Assembly: GCA_900757655.1 (NCBI GenBank)
Contig: CAAEOT010000020.1
Location: 9,786 to 73,785 of the forward strand
Reading direction: 5' to 3'
Length of the DNA: 64,000 bases
Source of the DNA: an uncultured Oscillospiraceae bacterium
GTDB lineage: Bacteria > Bacillota > Clostridia > Oscillospirales > Oscillospiraceae
Shown here: in pieces, positions 7,938 to 17,247 of the stretch
How the letters are laid out: each line of letters opens with the position of its first letter
How positions within the stretch are numbered: the first letter of the stretch is position 1
Position numbers and translations under genes: made by a program
Notes under the pieces: generated by a model
Told to the model about the DNA's origin: nothing
Database searches by the model: none
What the model saw: the letters and a program-made list of their open reading frames with translations, nothing else

Positions 7938-10265
7938 ATGTCTGAAGCGACCCGCGCCGAAAACGTGACCCCGAAGCCCTATGACCTCGAGGCCCACTAT
8001 CAGGAGCTGGAACAGAAGATCACCGCCGCCGGCATTCCGGCCGATCTCGGCCGCGTGCGCGCGGCCTTCGAGTGCGCCGACCGCGCGCACTCCGGCCAGA
8101 AGCGCCGCGACGGCTCACCCTACGTGTCGCACTGCATCGCCGCCGCCATCATCACGGCGGAGATGGGGCTCGACGAGGACTCGATCATCGCCGCCCTCCT
8201 GCACGACACGATCGAGGACACCTCGCTCACGCACGAGGACATCGCGCGCAGCTTCGGCACCTCGGTGGCTGACATCGTCGAGGGCGTCACGAAGCTCACG
8301 CGCGTGCAGTACACAAGCGTCGAAGAGCAGCAGATGGAGAACATGCGCAAGATGCTCATGGCCATGGCCAAGGACATCCGCGTCATCCTCATCAAAATGG
8401 CCGACCGCCTGCACAATATGCGCACGATGGCCTACCAGAGCGAGGAAAAGCAGCGCATCAAATCTCTCGAGACGATGGAGATCTACGCCCCCATCGCACA
8501 CCGCCTCGGTATGCAGAAGATCAAGTGGGAGCTGGAAGATCTCTCGCTGCTGTATCTCGACCCCGCGGGCTACAAGGCCATCACGGACGCGCTCGACGAG
8601 CGTATGCCCACGCTTGAAAAATTCATGGGCGAGATGCGCACGCAGATTCGCGAGCGCCTGGAGGCCGACGGCGTGCACGCGACGATTTCGAGCCGCATCA
8701 AGCACATCTACAGCATCTACCGCAAGATGTACGCGCAGAAGCTCGACATCAACGGCATTTTTGACCTCTGCGCATTCCGCGTCATCGTGGACACGATCCC
8801 CGACTGCTACAACGTGCTCGGCATCATCCACGACATGTATAAGCCGCTGCCCGGCCGCTTCAAGGACTACATCAGCACGCCGAAGCCGAATATGTACCAG
8901 AGCGTGCACACGACGGTCATCGGCTCGGAGGGCATCCCGTTCGAGGTGCAGATCCGCACGTGGGAGATGCACATGACAGCGGAGTACGGCGTTGCGGCGC
9001 ACTGGAAATACAAGACCGGCAGCGGCGAGGGCACCAAGCCCGGCGACGAGGAGAAGTTCGCCTGGATTCGCCGCCTGCTCGAAACGCAGCAGGAGTCCGA
9101 CGCGCAGGACTTTTTCCACAACCTGAAGGTGGACATGTTTGCCGACGAGGTGTTTGTGTTCTCGCCGAAGGGCGATGTCATCAACCTGCCCGCCGGCGCA
9201 ACGCCGATTGACTTTGCCTATAGCATCCACTCCGCAATCGGCAACAGCATGGTCGGCGCGACGGTCAACGGCCGCATCGTGAACTTCGACTACGTGCTGC
9301 AAAACGGCGACATTGTGGACATCCGCACGTCGAAAAATGCGCCCGGCCCCAGCCGCGACTGGCTCAATCTCGCCAAGAGCGGCGCCGCGCGCACGAAGAT
9401 CAAGCAGTGGTTCAAAAAAGAGCGCCGCGAGGAGAACATCGTCCACGGCAAGGAGCAGTTTGAGCGCGAGCTGCGCGCCAACGGCATCGCCCCGGCCGAC
9501 ATCATGGGCGACGAGATCCTGCCGCTCATCCTAAAGCGGCTGGCCTTCACCTCGCTCGACGATCTGTACGCCGCCATCGGCTATGGCGGCGTGACCGCCA
9601 CGCGTACCGTCAACCGCATCCGCGACGAGATCCTGCGCAACCAGAAGGCCAACCAGAAAAATGCCATCGACCGCATCAACGAGGCGGCCGAGCGCCGCAA
9701 CAAGCGAGCGCGCCACGCCGTGCATGGCATCCTCGTCGAGGGACTGGACAACTGCCTCATCAAATTCTCCCGCTGCTGCACGCCGGTGCCCGGCGACAGC
9801 ATCATCGGCTTCATCACGCGCGGCGCGGGCGTGTCCATCCACCGAACAGACTGCGAAAACTACCTCGCCAGCCGCGACAATCCGGAGACCGCCGGCCGCT
9901 GGATCCGCGTGAGCTGGGCCGAGCACACCACCGATTCCTACAGCACGACGCTCATGCTGCTCAGCGCACAGCGCTCGGGTCTCGTCATGGACGTGGCCAC
10001 GGCGCTCAACACGCTCAACGCCAAGGTGCGCACGCTCACCGCGCGCGACGTGGACAGTGGCCGCTCGACCATCACGATCACCGTCGAGGTGCACGATCTG
10101 GCCGAGCTGCGCACGATCATCAGCCGCCTGAGCGCCGTCCGCGGCGTCATCCGCATCTCGCGCAGCGGCACGTCCGACACCGCGAAGGCCACCGCAAGCA
10201 CCGCGGAGCTGCAGGCCGAGCATGTCAAAAACGCCAAAAAAGCCAAACAGGAGGGCAAAATATGA
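7938..10265 (+). CDS. relA: Bifunctional (p)ppGpp synthetase/hydrolase RelA/SpoT (Rel)
   Basis: 775 residues, the full-length Rel layout: HD hydrolase domain (LLHDTIEDT near residues 87-95), ppGpp synthetase domain (~240-350), TGS domain (VFVFSPKGDVINLPAGATPIDFAY region, split around residue 410), helical and zinc-like region with the CC motif (KFSRCCTPVPGD ~ residue 613) and a C-terminal ACT domain. It makes and degrades the stringent-response alarmone. ATG 7938 is taken since AAAGGAGC lies eight bases upstream; an upstream in-frame ATG at 7887 overlaps the recJ stop and lacks a site. The stop overlaps the dtd start by four bases. Confidence 0.95.
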   Translation: MSEATRAENVTPKPYDLEAHYQELEQKITAAGIPADLGRVRAAFECADRAHSGQKRRDGSPYVSHCIAAAIITAEMGLDEDSIIAALLHDTIEDTSLTHEDIARSFGTSVADIVEGVTKLTRVQYTSVEEQQMENMRKMLMAMAKDIRVILIKMADRLHNMRTMAYQSEEKQRIKSLETMEIYAPIAHRLGMQKIKWELEDLSLLYLDPAGYKAITDALDERMPTLEKFMGEMRTQIRERLEADGVHATISSRIKHIYSIYRKMYAQKLDINGIFDLCAFRVIVDTIPDCYNVLGIIHDMYKPLPGRFKDYISTPKPNMYQSVHTTVIGSEGIPFEVQIRTWEMHMTAEYGVAAHWKYKTGSGEGTKPGDEEKFAWIRRLLETQQESDAQDFFHNLKVDMFADEVFVFSPKGDVINLPAGATPIDFAYSIHSAIGNSMVGATVNGRIVNFDYVLQNGDIVDIRTSKNAPGPSRDWLNLAKSGAARTKIKQWFKKERREENIVHGKEQFERELRANGIAPADIMGDEILPLILKRLAFTSLDDLYAAIGYGGVTATRTVNRIRDEILRNQKANQKNAIDRINEAAERRNKRARHAVHGILVEGLDNCLIKFSRCCTPVPGDSIIGFITRGAGVSIHRTDCENYLASRDNPETAGRWIRVSWAEHTTDSYSTTLMLLSAQRSGLVMDVATALNTLNAKVRTLTARDVDSGRSTITITVEVHDLAELRTIISRLSAVRGVIRISRSGTSDTAKATASTAELQAEHVKNAKKAKQEGKI

Positions 10266-10705
10266 GAGCCGTCGTCACCCGCGTCACCGAGGCATCCGTC
10301 ACCATCGACGGCGCCGAATACAGCCGCATCGGCCGGGGCTTTCTCGTCCTGCTGGGCGTGCACGTGTCTGATACCGCGGCGGAGGCCGACCGCATCGTCG
10401 ACCGCATCTGCGGCCTGCGCGTGTTTGAGGACGCCAATGGCAAAATGAACGTCAACCCCGCCGACGCCGGGGCCGAGCTGCTCATCGTGAGCCAGTTCAC
10501 CCTCTTTGCCGACTGCCGCTCCCGCCGCCCCGGCTTCACGGCCGCCGCCCGGCCGGAGACCGCCGTGCCGCTCTATGAGCGCGTGATCGCGGGCTGTCAG
10601 GCCCGCGGCTTCACCGTGCGCACGGGCGTGTTCGGCGCGGACATGCAGGTCGCGTCCGTCAACGACGGCCCTGTTACCATCCTGCTCGACACCGATCAAT
10701 TATAA
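10262..10705 (+). CDS. dtd: D-aminoacyl-tRNA deacylase
   Basis: 147 residues, the standard length of DTD. The catalytic SQFTLFAD motif (residues ~78-85) and the C-terminal substrate-recognition NDGPVTI motif (~136-142, the Gly-cisPro loop region) are intact. The enzyme hydrolyses D-amino acids and glycine wrongly charged onto tRNA. It overlaps relA (ATGA) so translation is coupled; the relA-dtd pairing is widely conserved in Firmicutes. Confidence 0.95.
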   Translation: MRAVVTRVTEASVTIDGAEYSRIGRGFLVLLGVHVSDTAAEADRIVDRICGLRVFEDANGKMNVNPADAGAELLIVSQFTLFADCRSRRPGFTAAARPETAVPLYERVIAGCQARGFTVRTGVFGADMQVASVNDGPVTILLDTDQL

Positions 10706-10718
10706 AGGAGGCCACCCC

Positions 10719-11336
10719 ATGCTCATCAAATGTCTGCCCGTCGGGCACCTCATGACCAACTGCTACATCGTCACGGACGAGACCACGCTCGAGTGCGCCG
10801 TCATCGACCCCGGCGACGAGTCCAACACCATTCTCTACTACCTCGAGGACAACCACCTCACCTGCCGCGCCATCCTGCTCACGCACGGCCACTATGACCA
10901 CACCGGCGCCGTCTACGCCGTGCACGAGGAGACCGGCGCGCCCGTGTACATGAACGCGCTCGACGCGGGCACAGCCGTCGCGTTCGACAGCTACACGTTC
11001 ACCCCGCCCGAGGGCACCATCTTTTATAAGGAGGGCGACGAGGTCAGGGTCGGCAATCTGACCTTCCGCGTCATGGAGACGCCCGGCCACACGCCCGGCG
11101 GCGTGACGCTCATCTGCGGTGACGCGCTCTTCACCGGCGACACGCTCTTCGCCGGTTCCTGCGGCCGCACGGACTTTGCCGGCGGCAGCATGGAGGTCGA
11201 GCTGCAGTCGCTGGCAAAGATCGCGGCCCTGCCCGGCGATTACGAGGTCTACCCCGGCCATATGGACTGCTCCACGCTCGAGACCGAGCGCCGCTTCAAC
11301 CCCTACCTGACCGCGCTGCAAAACCGCAGACAGTAA
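10719..11336 (+). CDS. MBL-fold metallo-hydrolase (glyoxalase II-like, YqgX type)
   Basis: 205 residues of the metallo-beta-lactamase fold. The THGHYDHTG zinc motif (HxHxDH, residues ~53-60), the later GHTPGG (~124) and the PGHMDCST stretch (~183) carry the metal ligands. Close to the short glyoxalase II-like hydrolases found after relA-dtd in Firmicutes; the substrate is not known with certainty. AAAGGAGG lies upstream of ATG 10719 and a strong terminator follows. Confidence 0.88.
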   Translation: MLIKCLPVGHLMTNCYIVTDETTLECAVIDPGDESNTILYYLEDNHLTCRAILLTHGHYDHTGAVYAVHEETGAPVYMNALDAGTAVAFDSYTFTPPEGTIFYKEGDEVRVGNLTFRVMETPGHTPGGVTLICGDALFTGDTLFAGSCGRTDFAGGSMEVELQSLAKIAALPGDYEVYPGHMDCSTLETERRFNPYLTALQNRRQ

Positions 11337-11352
11337 AAACCGTAAAAACACG

Positions 11353-11383
11353 ACCGGCGGGACACGAGCCCGCCGGTTTTTTC
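11353..11383 (+). terminator. Terminator of the recJ-relA-dtd operon
   Basis: ACCGGCGGG / CCCGCCGGT with a 7-base loop followed by TTTTTT. Confidence 0.9.
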
Positions 11384-11404
11384 ACGCGCGCAAAGAACCT
11401 TTGC

Positions 11405-11434
11405 GTGACAAATCGCCGCCGCACATGGTATGCT
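11405..11434 (+). promoter_or_regulatory. Promoter of the XRE-family gene
   Basis: GTGACA, 18-bp spacer, TATGCT, 18 bp upstream of the ATG, which leaves a very short leader. Confidence 0.5.
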
Positions 11435-11452
11435 TTGGGCGAGGTGAACACC

Positions 11453-12076
11453 ATGCGCGACATTGGGTCCAATATCCGCCGCGCCCGCACGCGCCGGCAT
11501 CTGACGCAGGACGATCTGGCGCAGGCCGTGCACACGACGCGGCAGACCATATCGAATTACGAGACTGGCCGCTCCCGCCCGGACGTCGAGACGCTGCAGC
11601 GGCTCGCGGACGCGCTCGGTGTCGAGCTCACGGAGCTGCTGGACGAGACGCCGCCCGCCGCCGTCCGCCGGGCGGCACTGCGCAGGCTGTGCATCACGGG
11701 GGCCGTCACGCTCGTGCTGACCGGGCTGCGGGCATACCTGCACGCAGTCTGCCTCCGGCAGTACCAGCGCGGAGACATGGTGCCGCTGGCGGCCATGCTC
11801 ATAACCGAGCCTCTGCTGCTGTGCGCGCTGGCGTGGACGCTGCTGCAAGCGCTGCGCATGGTCACGCGCCTGCGGCCGCGGCGCGGCGCGCCCTGGGTGC
11901 ACCCGCTCGTCTGGGCGCTGTTCGGCCTGTGTCTGGCAATTCTGGTCGTCAGCGTCGTGCTGCCCGCGGCCGGTGTGATGCTGCCGCGGTTGTACAGCGC
12001 CCGCAGCACCACGGCGGCGCTGTTTTTCCTCCTCGGCGCGCTGCTCTGGCTGACGCAGCCGGACGCCGCGCCGTAA
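11453..12076 (+). CDS. XRE-family transcriptional regulator with membrane domain
   Basis: 207 residues. The N-terminal ~60 residues are a Cro/CI helix-turn-helix (LTQDDLAQAVHTTRQTISNY at ~16-35, followed by GRSRPDVETLQRLADALGV). After residue ~75 there are about four hydrophobic segments, so the protein is a membrane-tethered DNA-binding protein, a layout common in clostridia where signal and partner are unknown. ATG 11453 follows GAGGTG; the frame extends 16 codons further up through the promoter, without a site. Isolated between two terminators, so no operon partner suggests its target; autoregulation is possible. Confidence 0.8.
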   Translation: MRDIGSNIRRARTRRHLTQDDLAQAVHTTRQTISNYETGRSRPDVETLQRLADALGVELTELLDETPPAAVRRAALRRLCITGAVTLVLTGLRAYLHAVCLRQYQRGDMVPLAAMLITEPLLLCALAWTLLQALRMVTRLRPRRGAPWVHPLVWALFGLCLAILVVSVVLPAAGVMLPRLYSARSTTAALFFLLGALLWLTQPDAAP

Positions 12077-12090
12077 AACTGCACAAAGGC

Positions 12091-12122
12091 AACCGGCAGA
12101 AGTTCGCTTCTGCCGGTTTTTT
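12091..12122 (+). terminator. Terminator after the XRE gene
   Basis: AACCGGCAGAAG / CTTCTGCCGGTT with a TTCG loop and TTTTTT tail: a textbook rho-independent terminator. Confidence 0.95.
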
Positions 12123-12153
12123 GCCGGTTTCGGGGAAAAGTGCCCGCGCCCCC

Positions 12154-12182
12154 TTGCAATCCGTGGCCGCGCGTGGTATATT
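12154..12182 (+). promoter_or_regulatory. Promoter of hom-lysC-asd
   Basis: TTGCAA, 17-bp spacer, TATATT, 70 bp upstream of hom. The short leader (12189-12252) shows no leader peptide, T-box or clear riboswitch structure. Confidence 0.75.
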
Positions 12183-12252
12183 GTTCTCGCTCGAAAAACA
12201 TCTGTCCGCTATACGTGGGCAATTTTCATCAAAACAAAAGTGAGGGAACATC

Positions 12253-13392
12253 ATGAACATCGGACTTCTGGGCTTTGGCGTTGTCGGCAGAGGCGTTTAC
12301 GATATGCTCTCCGGCCGGGACGATATCCGCGCGGCGTGGGTGCTGTGCCGGCGCGATCTCGGCGAGCTGACAGCCCGAACCACCTACGAGATGCAGGACA
12401 TTCTCAATGACCCGGCGGTGGACACCGTTGTGGAGGTCATGGGCGGCCTGCACCCGGCGTATGAATACGTGGCGGCCGCGCTGCGCGCCGGGAAAAACGT
12501 GGTGTCCTCGAACAAATACCTCATGTGCCGGTACTATGACGAGCTCACAGCGCTCGCCAAGGAGCACGGCGCGGCACTGCGGTGCACGGCGGCGGTCGGC
12601 GGCGGCATTCCGTGGCTGACCAATCTCGAAAAGGCCGCGCGCGCCAACCACATCTCCCGCGTCTGGGGCATCCTCAACGGCACGACGAACTACATCATGG
12701 ACGCCATGCACGGCAGCGACGTCGATTTTGCCGACGTACTCGCGCAGGCGCAGGCGCTCGGCTACGCCGAGGCCGACCCCTCGGCTGACATCGACGGGCT
12801 GGACATCCAGCGCAAGCTGATCCTGTCCGCCAACGTGGCCTTTGGCGTATCGCTGCGCGAGGCGGACGTGCCGGTGTTCGGCATCCGCAACGTGCGCAAG
12901 GCGGACATTGCCCGCTTTCAGGCGCACGGCTGCACGTGCAAGCTGATCGCGACGGCGGAGCAGGCCGGCGGCAGCATCCGCGCCTACGTAGAACCGACGC
13001 TGCTGGGCCGCGACGCGCTCGAGGCGGCCGTGCCCGCGAACTTCAACCTCATCAGCATGGACGGAGACCGCATGGGCGTGCAGAGCTTCTTCGGTCAGGG
13101 CGCGGGCCGTTACCCGACGGCCTACAATGTCGTGCAGGATCTCGTGGACATCGAGCGCGGCGTACACGCGTTTTATACCGATTCGTTCGTCCCGGCCGTG
13201 CCGGACAATTCCGGCGTGCAGCACCGCTACTACGTGCGCACGCAGGCCGCGCTGCCGGAGCTGGACACCCTCGCCGAGGGCGACTGGGACGGTGCCGTCA
13301 TCACGCAGCCCGTGCCCGTGAGCCGGATGCATGCGCTCATGGCGCAGGCGCTGGAGCACGACGGTGAGAGCTTCTTTGCCGCGCTGCAATAA
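12253..13392 (+). CDS. hom: Homoserine dehydrogenase (no ACT domain)
   Basis: 379 residues. The Rossmann motif GLLGFGVVGRGVYD (residues ~4-17) binds NAD(P)H; NGTTNYIMD (~140) and the PSADIDGLD stretch (~176) are the homoserine dehydrogenase signatures; the catalytic Lys follows in QRKLILSANVAFG. It reduces aspartate semialdehyde to homoserine for Thr and Met. Most Firmicutes enzymes are ~430 residues with a C-terminal ACT domain; this one ends without it, so direct threonine feedback through ACT is not expected. lysC starts 10 bp after the stop. Confidence 0.92.
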   Translation: MNIGLLGFGVVGRGVYDMLSGRDDIRAAWVLCRRDLGELTARTTYEMQDILNDPAVDTVVEVMGGLHPAYEYVAAALRAGKNVVSSNKYLMCRYYDELTALAKEHGAALRCTAAVGGGIPWLTNLEKAARANHISRVWGILNGTTNYIMDAMHGSDVDFADVLAQAQALGYAEADPSADIDGLDIQRKLILSANVAFGVSLREADVPVFGIRNVRKADIARFQAHGCTCKLIATAEQAGGSIRAYVEPTLLGRDALEAAVPANFNLISMDGDRMGVQSFFGQGAGRYPTAYNVVQDLVDIERGVHAFYTDSFVPAVPDNSGVQHRYYVRTQAALPELDTLAEGDWDGAVITQPVPVSRMHALMAQALEHDGESFFAALQ

Positions 13393-13402
13393 GGAGGACC
13401 CC

Positions 13403-14713
13403 ATGCTGAAGGTTGCAAAATTCGGCGGCTCGTCGATGGCGGACGCCAAACAGTTTGAAAAAGTGCGCGACATCGTGCGCGCCGACCCCGCACGGAAGGT
13501 GATCGTCGTGTCCGCTGCCGGTAAGCGCAGCGCGGACGACCACAAGCTCACCGATCTCCTGTACCTGTGCTACGCGCACCTGCAGTACGGCGTGAGCTGC
13601 GACGCCATCTTCCAGATGATCGCCGATCGCTACATCGCCATCCGCGACGAATGCGGCCTGAACGTCGATATTGAGGCCGAGCTCGCCGTGCTGCGCCAGC
13701 AGATGCGCGCCGGCATCTCGGAGGAGGAGCTCGTGTCGCGCGGCGAATATTTCTCCGCCCTGCTCATGGCGGACTACCTCGGCTACTCGTTTCTGGACGC
13801 GGAGCTGTGGGTGCGCTTCCAATTCGACGGGTCGATCGACAAGGAGGCGTCCTATGCCGCGCTACAGCGCCTGGCCGACGGGCGCAGCGTCGTCATCCCC
13901 GGCTTTTACGGCGTGACGCCCGACGGCAAGATCCGCACCTTCTCCCGCGGCGGCAGCGACATTACCGGCGCGCTCGCGGCGGCGGCGCTGAATGCCGACG
14001 TGTACGAAAACTGGACGGACGTGTCCGGCATCCTCATGGCCGATCCGCGCATCGTGCCCGATCCCCTGCCGATCGAGCGCATCACGTATAACGAGCTGCG
14101 CGAGCTGAGCTTCGTCGGCGCGCAGGTGCTGCACGAGGGCACGGTCTTCCCCGTGCGCGAGAAGAACATCCCGCTCAACATCCGCAACACCAACGCCCCT
14201 GATCACCCCGGCACGCTCATCATGGAGTCGTTCGACGATGTGGACGACGGGCGGCTCATCACCGGCATCGCGGGCAAGAAAAACTACTCCATCATCACCA
14301 TCGCCAAGACCGGCATGTCCTCGAGCGTGGGTATGTTCCGGCAGGTGTTCGAGGTGTTTGAGCGCCACGGCGTGAGCATTGAGTACGCCCCCAGCGGCAT
14401 CGACTGCCTGTCGCTCGTCGTCCCGAGCGAAAAGGTCGCCCCCTGTCTGTACTCCATCCTCGGCGAGCTGGAAAAGCAGCTGCGCCCGGACAATCTGCAC
14501 GTGACGGAAAACATCTCCATCGTCGCGGCCGTCGGCCGGAAGATGGTGTTCCGCCCCGGCACGTCGGGCCGCATCTTCGCCGCGCTCGGCGAGCACGGCA
14601 TCAACATCCGCATGATCTCGCAGGGGCCGGATGAGCTCAACATCATCGTCGGCGTGGACACGAAGGATTTCGCACCCGCCATCCAGGTCCTGTACAACAG
14701 CTTTGTGAAATAA
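13403..14713 (+). CDS. lysC: Aspartate kinase
   Basis: 436 residues. Starts with the kinase signature KFGGSSMA (residues ~5-12), has the SRGGSDITGA phosphate loop (~189-198) and TDVSGILMADPRIV region, then two C-terminal ACT domains (~305-436) that normally bind lysine or threonine. ATG 13403 has AAGGAGG eight bases upstream; the frame is open 24 codons further, but that lies within the end of hom. It phosphorylates aspartate, the first step to Lys, Thr, Met and diaminopimelate. Second gene of the operon. Confidence 0.94.
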   Translation: MLKVAKFGGSSMADAKQFEKVRDIVRADPARKVIVVSAAGKRSADDHKLTDLLYLCYAHLQYGVSCDAIFQMIADRYIAIRDECGLNVDIEAELAVLRQQMRAGISEEELVSRGEYFSALLMADYLGYSFLDAELWVRFQFDGSIDKEASYAALQRLADGRSVVIPGFYGVTPDGKIRTFSRGGSDITGALAAAALNADVYENWTDVSGILMADPRIVPDPLPIERITYNELRELSFVGAQVLHEGTVFPVREKNIPLNIRNTNAPDHPGTLIMESFDDVDDGRLITGIAGKKNYSIITIAKTGMSSSVGMFRQVFEVFERHGVSIEYAPSGIDCLSLVVPSEKVAPCLYSILGELEKQLRPDNLHVTENISIVAAVGRKMVFRPGTSGRIFAALGEHGINIRMISQGPDELNIIVGVDTKDFAPAIQVLYNSFVK

Positions 14714-14731
14714 GAAAGGAAGTTTTCGGAT

Positions 14732-15739
14732 ATGAAGCAGTATCGTGTTGCCATTCTCGGCGCCAGCGGCGCCGTCGGACAGGAAATGATGAAGATCCTC
14801 GCCGAGCGCAAGTTCCCCGTCGGAGAGCTGCATCTGCTCGCGAGCGCCCGCTCGGCCGGCAAAGTCGTGTCGTGGCAGGGGCAGGACATCGTCGTCGAGG
14901 AGGCGACGGACGCCGCCTTCGCCGGCATGGACATCGTCCTCGGCGCGGCGGAAAACGACATTGCCGAGCGCTTCGCCCCTGCGATCGTGCGCTCCGGCGC
15001 CGTGTTCGTGGATAACTCCTCGGCCTTCCGCCTGGACCCGAACGTGCCGCTCGTCGTGCCGGAGATCAACGCCGGGGACGTGAAGCTGCACCACGGCATC
15101 ATCTCGAACCCCAACTGCTCGACCATCATCACGCTGACTGCTATCAACGCGCTGCGTAAGCTCTCGCCCATCCGCGACATGGTCGTGTCGACGTATCAGG
15201 CCGTGTCCGGCGCGGGCGCAGGCGGCCCCATCGAGCTGCAAAACGAGGTCGACGCCCTGCGCGCCGGCAAGACCTACGCGCCGAAGGTGTTCGCGCACCA
15301 GATCGCCTACAATGTCATCCCGCAGATCGGCGGCGAGCAGTGCGACGGCTACACCTCCGAGGAGATGAAGCTCCAGAACGAGGGCCGCAAGATCCTGCAC
15401 CTGCCGGACATGAACGTCTCGTGCACCTGCGTGCGCGTGCCCGTCGTGCGCAGCCACTCCATCTCCGCCGCCGTGCACTTCGTGCACCACATCTCCGTCG
15501 ACGAGGCGCGCGCGGCCATCGCCGCCGCCCCCGGCTGCCGCCTCGTGGACGATCTCGACGCGCTGCAGTATCCCATGCCGCTCGACACGTCGGATCAGGA
15601 CCTCGTGTTCGTCGGCCGCATCCGCCCCGACCTGACCGATCCCAACGGCCTGTGCCTCTGGTGCTGCGGCGACCAGGTGCGCAAGGGCGCGGCCACCAAC
15701 TGCGTGCAGATCGCAGAGCTGCTGATTCAGAACGCCTGA
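14732..15739 (+). CDS. asd: Aspartate-semialdehyde dehydrogenase
   Basis: 335 residues. N-terminal NADP site GASGAVGQEM (residues ~10-19), catalytic Cys at residue ~129 in SNPNCSTI, and the later GGEQ and RVPV segments typical of the Gram-positive Asd. It reduces aspartyl phosphate, linking lysC to hom and to diaminopimelate synthesis for the wall. Last gene of hom-lysC-asd; a strong terminator follows. Confidence 0.95.
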   Translation: MKQYRVAILGASGAVGQEMMKILAERKFPVGELHLLASARSAGKVVSWQGQDIVVEEATDAAFAGMDIVLGAAENDIAERFAPAIVRSGAVFVDNSSAFRLDPNVPLVVPEINAGDVKLHHGIISNPNCSTIITLTAINALRKLSPIRDMVVSTYQAVSGAGAGGPIELQNEVDALRAGKTYAPKVFAHQIAYNVIPQIGGEQCDGYTSEEMKLQNEGRKILHLPDMNVSCTCVRVPVVRSHSISAAVHFVHHISVDEARAAIAAAPGCRLVDDLDALQYPMPLDTSDQDLVFVGRIRPDLTDPNGLCLWCCGDQVRKGAATNCVQIAELLIQNA

Positions 15740-15743
15740 AAAC

Positions 15744-15792
15744 GAAAACGACCCCGGCGGCTTCTTCTCGAAGCCGCCGGGGTTCCGTTTTG
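15744..15792 (+). terminator. Terminator of hom-lysC-asd
   Basis: ACCCCGGCGGCTT / AAGCCGCCGGGGT with a TTCTTCTCG-type loop, flanked by AAAACG and CGTTTT, so it extends to a long stem. Confidence 0.85.
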
Positions 15793-15895
15793 CGATACAT
15801 GGCGGCAGGATCCGCCCCCTTGCGCAAGCGGCGCGGGTGTGGTATCCGCCGCATCCGGCACACGGTCATGACCGGCGAGCCGGACGACTGAAAAA

Positions 15896-15930
15896 AGAAA
15901 ACGCCGCGGAGGCTTCCGCGGCGTTTTTTG
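15896..15930. terminator. Bidirectional terminator between asd and the M16 peptidase gene
   Basis: ACGCCGCGGA / TCCGCGGCGT with GGCT loop; T-run on the plus strand and A-run before it, so it ends transcription from both sides and directly abuts the M16 stop. Confidence 0.85.
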
Positions 15931-17178
15931 TTATCCCTTGAGCTGCTGCTCGTATTCCTCCTGCGGCCGCAGGCGGCCGACGGCCGAGAACGACACGCGG
16001 TCAAAGTCCAGCGTCTCGCGCGCGAGGCCGAGGATGTCCTCACGCGTGACGGCGTCGTAGCGCGCGAGCACCTCGTCCGCCGGGAGCACCCGGCCGAGGT
16101 ACAGCTCAGAATAGCCGAGCTTGTTCATGCGCGAGGCGGTGGATTCCTCCGCCATGAGCACGCTCGCGTACACCTGTTCGCGCGCGCGGTCGAGCTCCGA
16201 TTGCGTAACGCCGTCGGTGCGGAAGCGTTCAAGCTCGTCGCGGATGAGCGCGAGGGCGCGCTGCTCCGTCTCGCGGCCGACGGCGGCAGAGATGCCGAAC
16301 ATGCCGCAGTCGAGAAAGCTCGCCGTGTAGGTGTAGATGGCGTAGCACAGGCCGTTTTTCTCGCGCACGGTCTGAAACAGGCGCGAGGACATGTTCCCGC
16401 CGAGAATAGACGAGAGCAGCGCCATGGTAAAACGCGCCTCCGACCCCGTCGGCAGGCCGGGGAAGCCGATGCTGATCTGGTTTTGCTCGATAGCCTTGCG
16501 CTTGAGCGTGAAGGCCGGGGTGTAACTGCCGGAGCGCATGGTCAGGTCCGGCCGGCCGGGCAGGAACGAGAAGTGCGCGGCAAGGCGCGCGATGTTTTCG
16601 TCCGTGAAGCTGCCGGACACGGCGATGACAATGCGCGGCGCGATATAGTGCGCGATCTGGAACGAGCGCAGGCGCGCCCCCGTCAGCCGGTCGATCGAGG
16701 CCGGGCGTCCGAGCACCGGCCGTCCCAGCGCACCGGGGAAGACGGCGCCAATAAGCCGCTCCGTGACCAGATCCTCCGGCGTGTCGGCGTACATGTCCAT
16801 CTCCTCGCGGATGACGCCGCGCTCGTTGGCCACGTCCGCCTCGGCAAAGTTCGATGTGAAGAGCATCTCGGCGAGCAGGTCGCCCGCGCGGTCGAGGTGC
16901 TCGTCGAGCACGCGCGCATAGTAGCAGGTGCCCTCGCGCGTGGTATAGGCATTCACCTGGCCGCCGATGGCGTCCATGCGCTCTGCCAGCTCGGAGGCGG
17001 AGTGCTGTGCCGTCCCCTTGAAGAGCATGTGCTCGATGAAGTGCGCGCTGCCGGTCTCGCACGGCGATTCATACCGTGACCCGACGCCGATCCACACGCC
17101 GATGGCCGCCGAGCGCACGTGCGGCATGTGCTCATAGACGATGCGCACACCGTTCGGCAGCGTCTGTTTTTCGTACAT
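15931..17178 (-). CDS. M16 family (insulinase-like) zinc peptidase
   Basis: 415 residues. The inverted zinc motif HxxEH is at residues 46-50 (HFIEH), with the downstream Glu in the NERGVIREE stretch (~120), so the peptidase is predicted active. The size and the YYARVLDEH / FPGLP segments match the YmxG/PepR (processing-protease-like) group, encoded next to pnp in Bacillus and clostridia. ATG 17178 with a GGGGGGA site is chosen; the frame continues upstream only through the pnp terminator. Cytosolic, no signal peptide. Physiological substrate unknown. Confidence 0.9.
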   Translation of the reverse strand: MYEKQTLPNGVRIVYEHMPHVRSAAIGVWIGVGSRYESPCETGSAHFIEHMLFKGTAQHSASELAERMDAIGGQVNAYTTREGTCYYARVLDEHLDRAGDLLAEMLFTSNFAEADVANERGVIREEMDMYADTPEDLVTERLIGAVFPGALGRPVLGRPASIDRLTGARLRSFQIAHYIAPRIVIAVSGSFTDENIARLAAHFSFLPGRPDLTMRSGSYTPAFTLKRKAIEQNQISIGFPGLPTGSEARFTMALLSSILGGNMSSRLFQTVREKNGLCYAIYTYTASFLDCGMFGISAAVGRETEQRALALIRDELERFRTDGVTQSELDRAREQVYASVLMAEESTASRMNKLGYSELYLGRVLPADEVLARYDAVTREDILGLARETLDFDRVSFSAVGRLRPQEEYEQQLKG

Positions 17179-17198
17179 GATGTGCTGTCCCCCCGTGG

Positions 17199-17230
17199 AA
17201 AAAGGGGCGGGGTGTCTGCGCACCCCGCCC
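17199..17230 (-). terminator. Terminator of pnp
   Basis: On the minus strand GGGCGGGGTG / CACCCCGCCC with a 6-base loop followed by TTTTT. It sits between pnp and the M16 gene, 20 bp before the latter's start, so partial read-through probably expresses the peptidase. Confidence 0.85.
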
Positions 17231-17247
17231 TCACAGTTGTGCTGAGA

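Noticed and set aside
12189..12252. Leader peptide or T-box before hom-lysC-asd
   Set aside because: The leader is only ~65 nt, with no amino-acid-rich ORF, no T-box sequence and no terminator hairpin.
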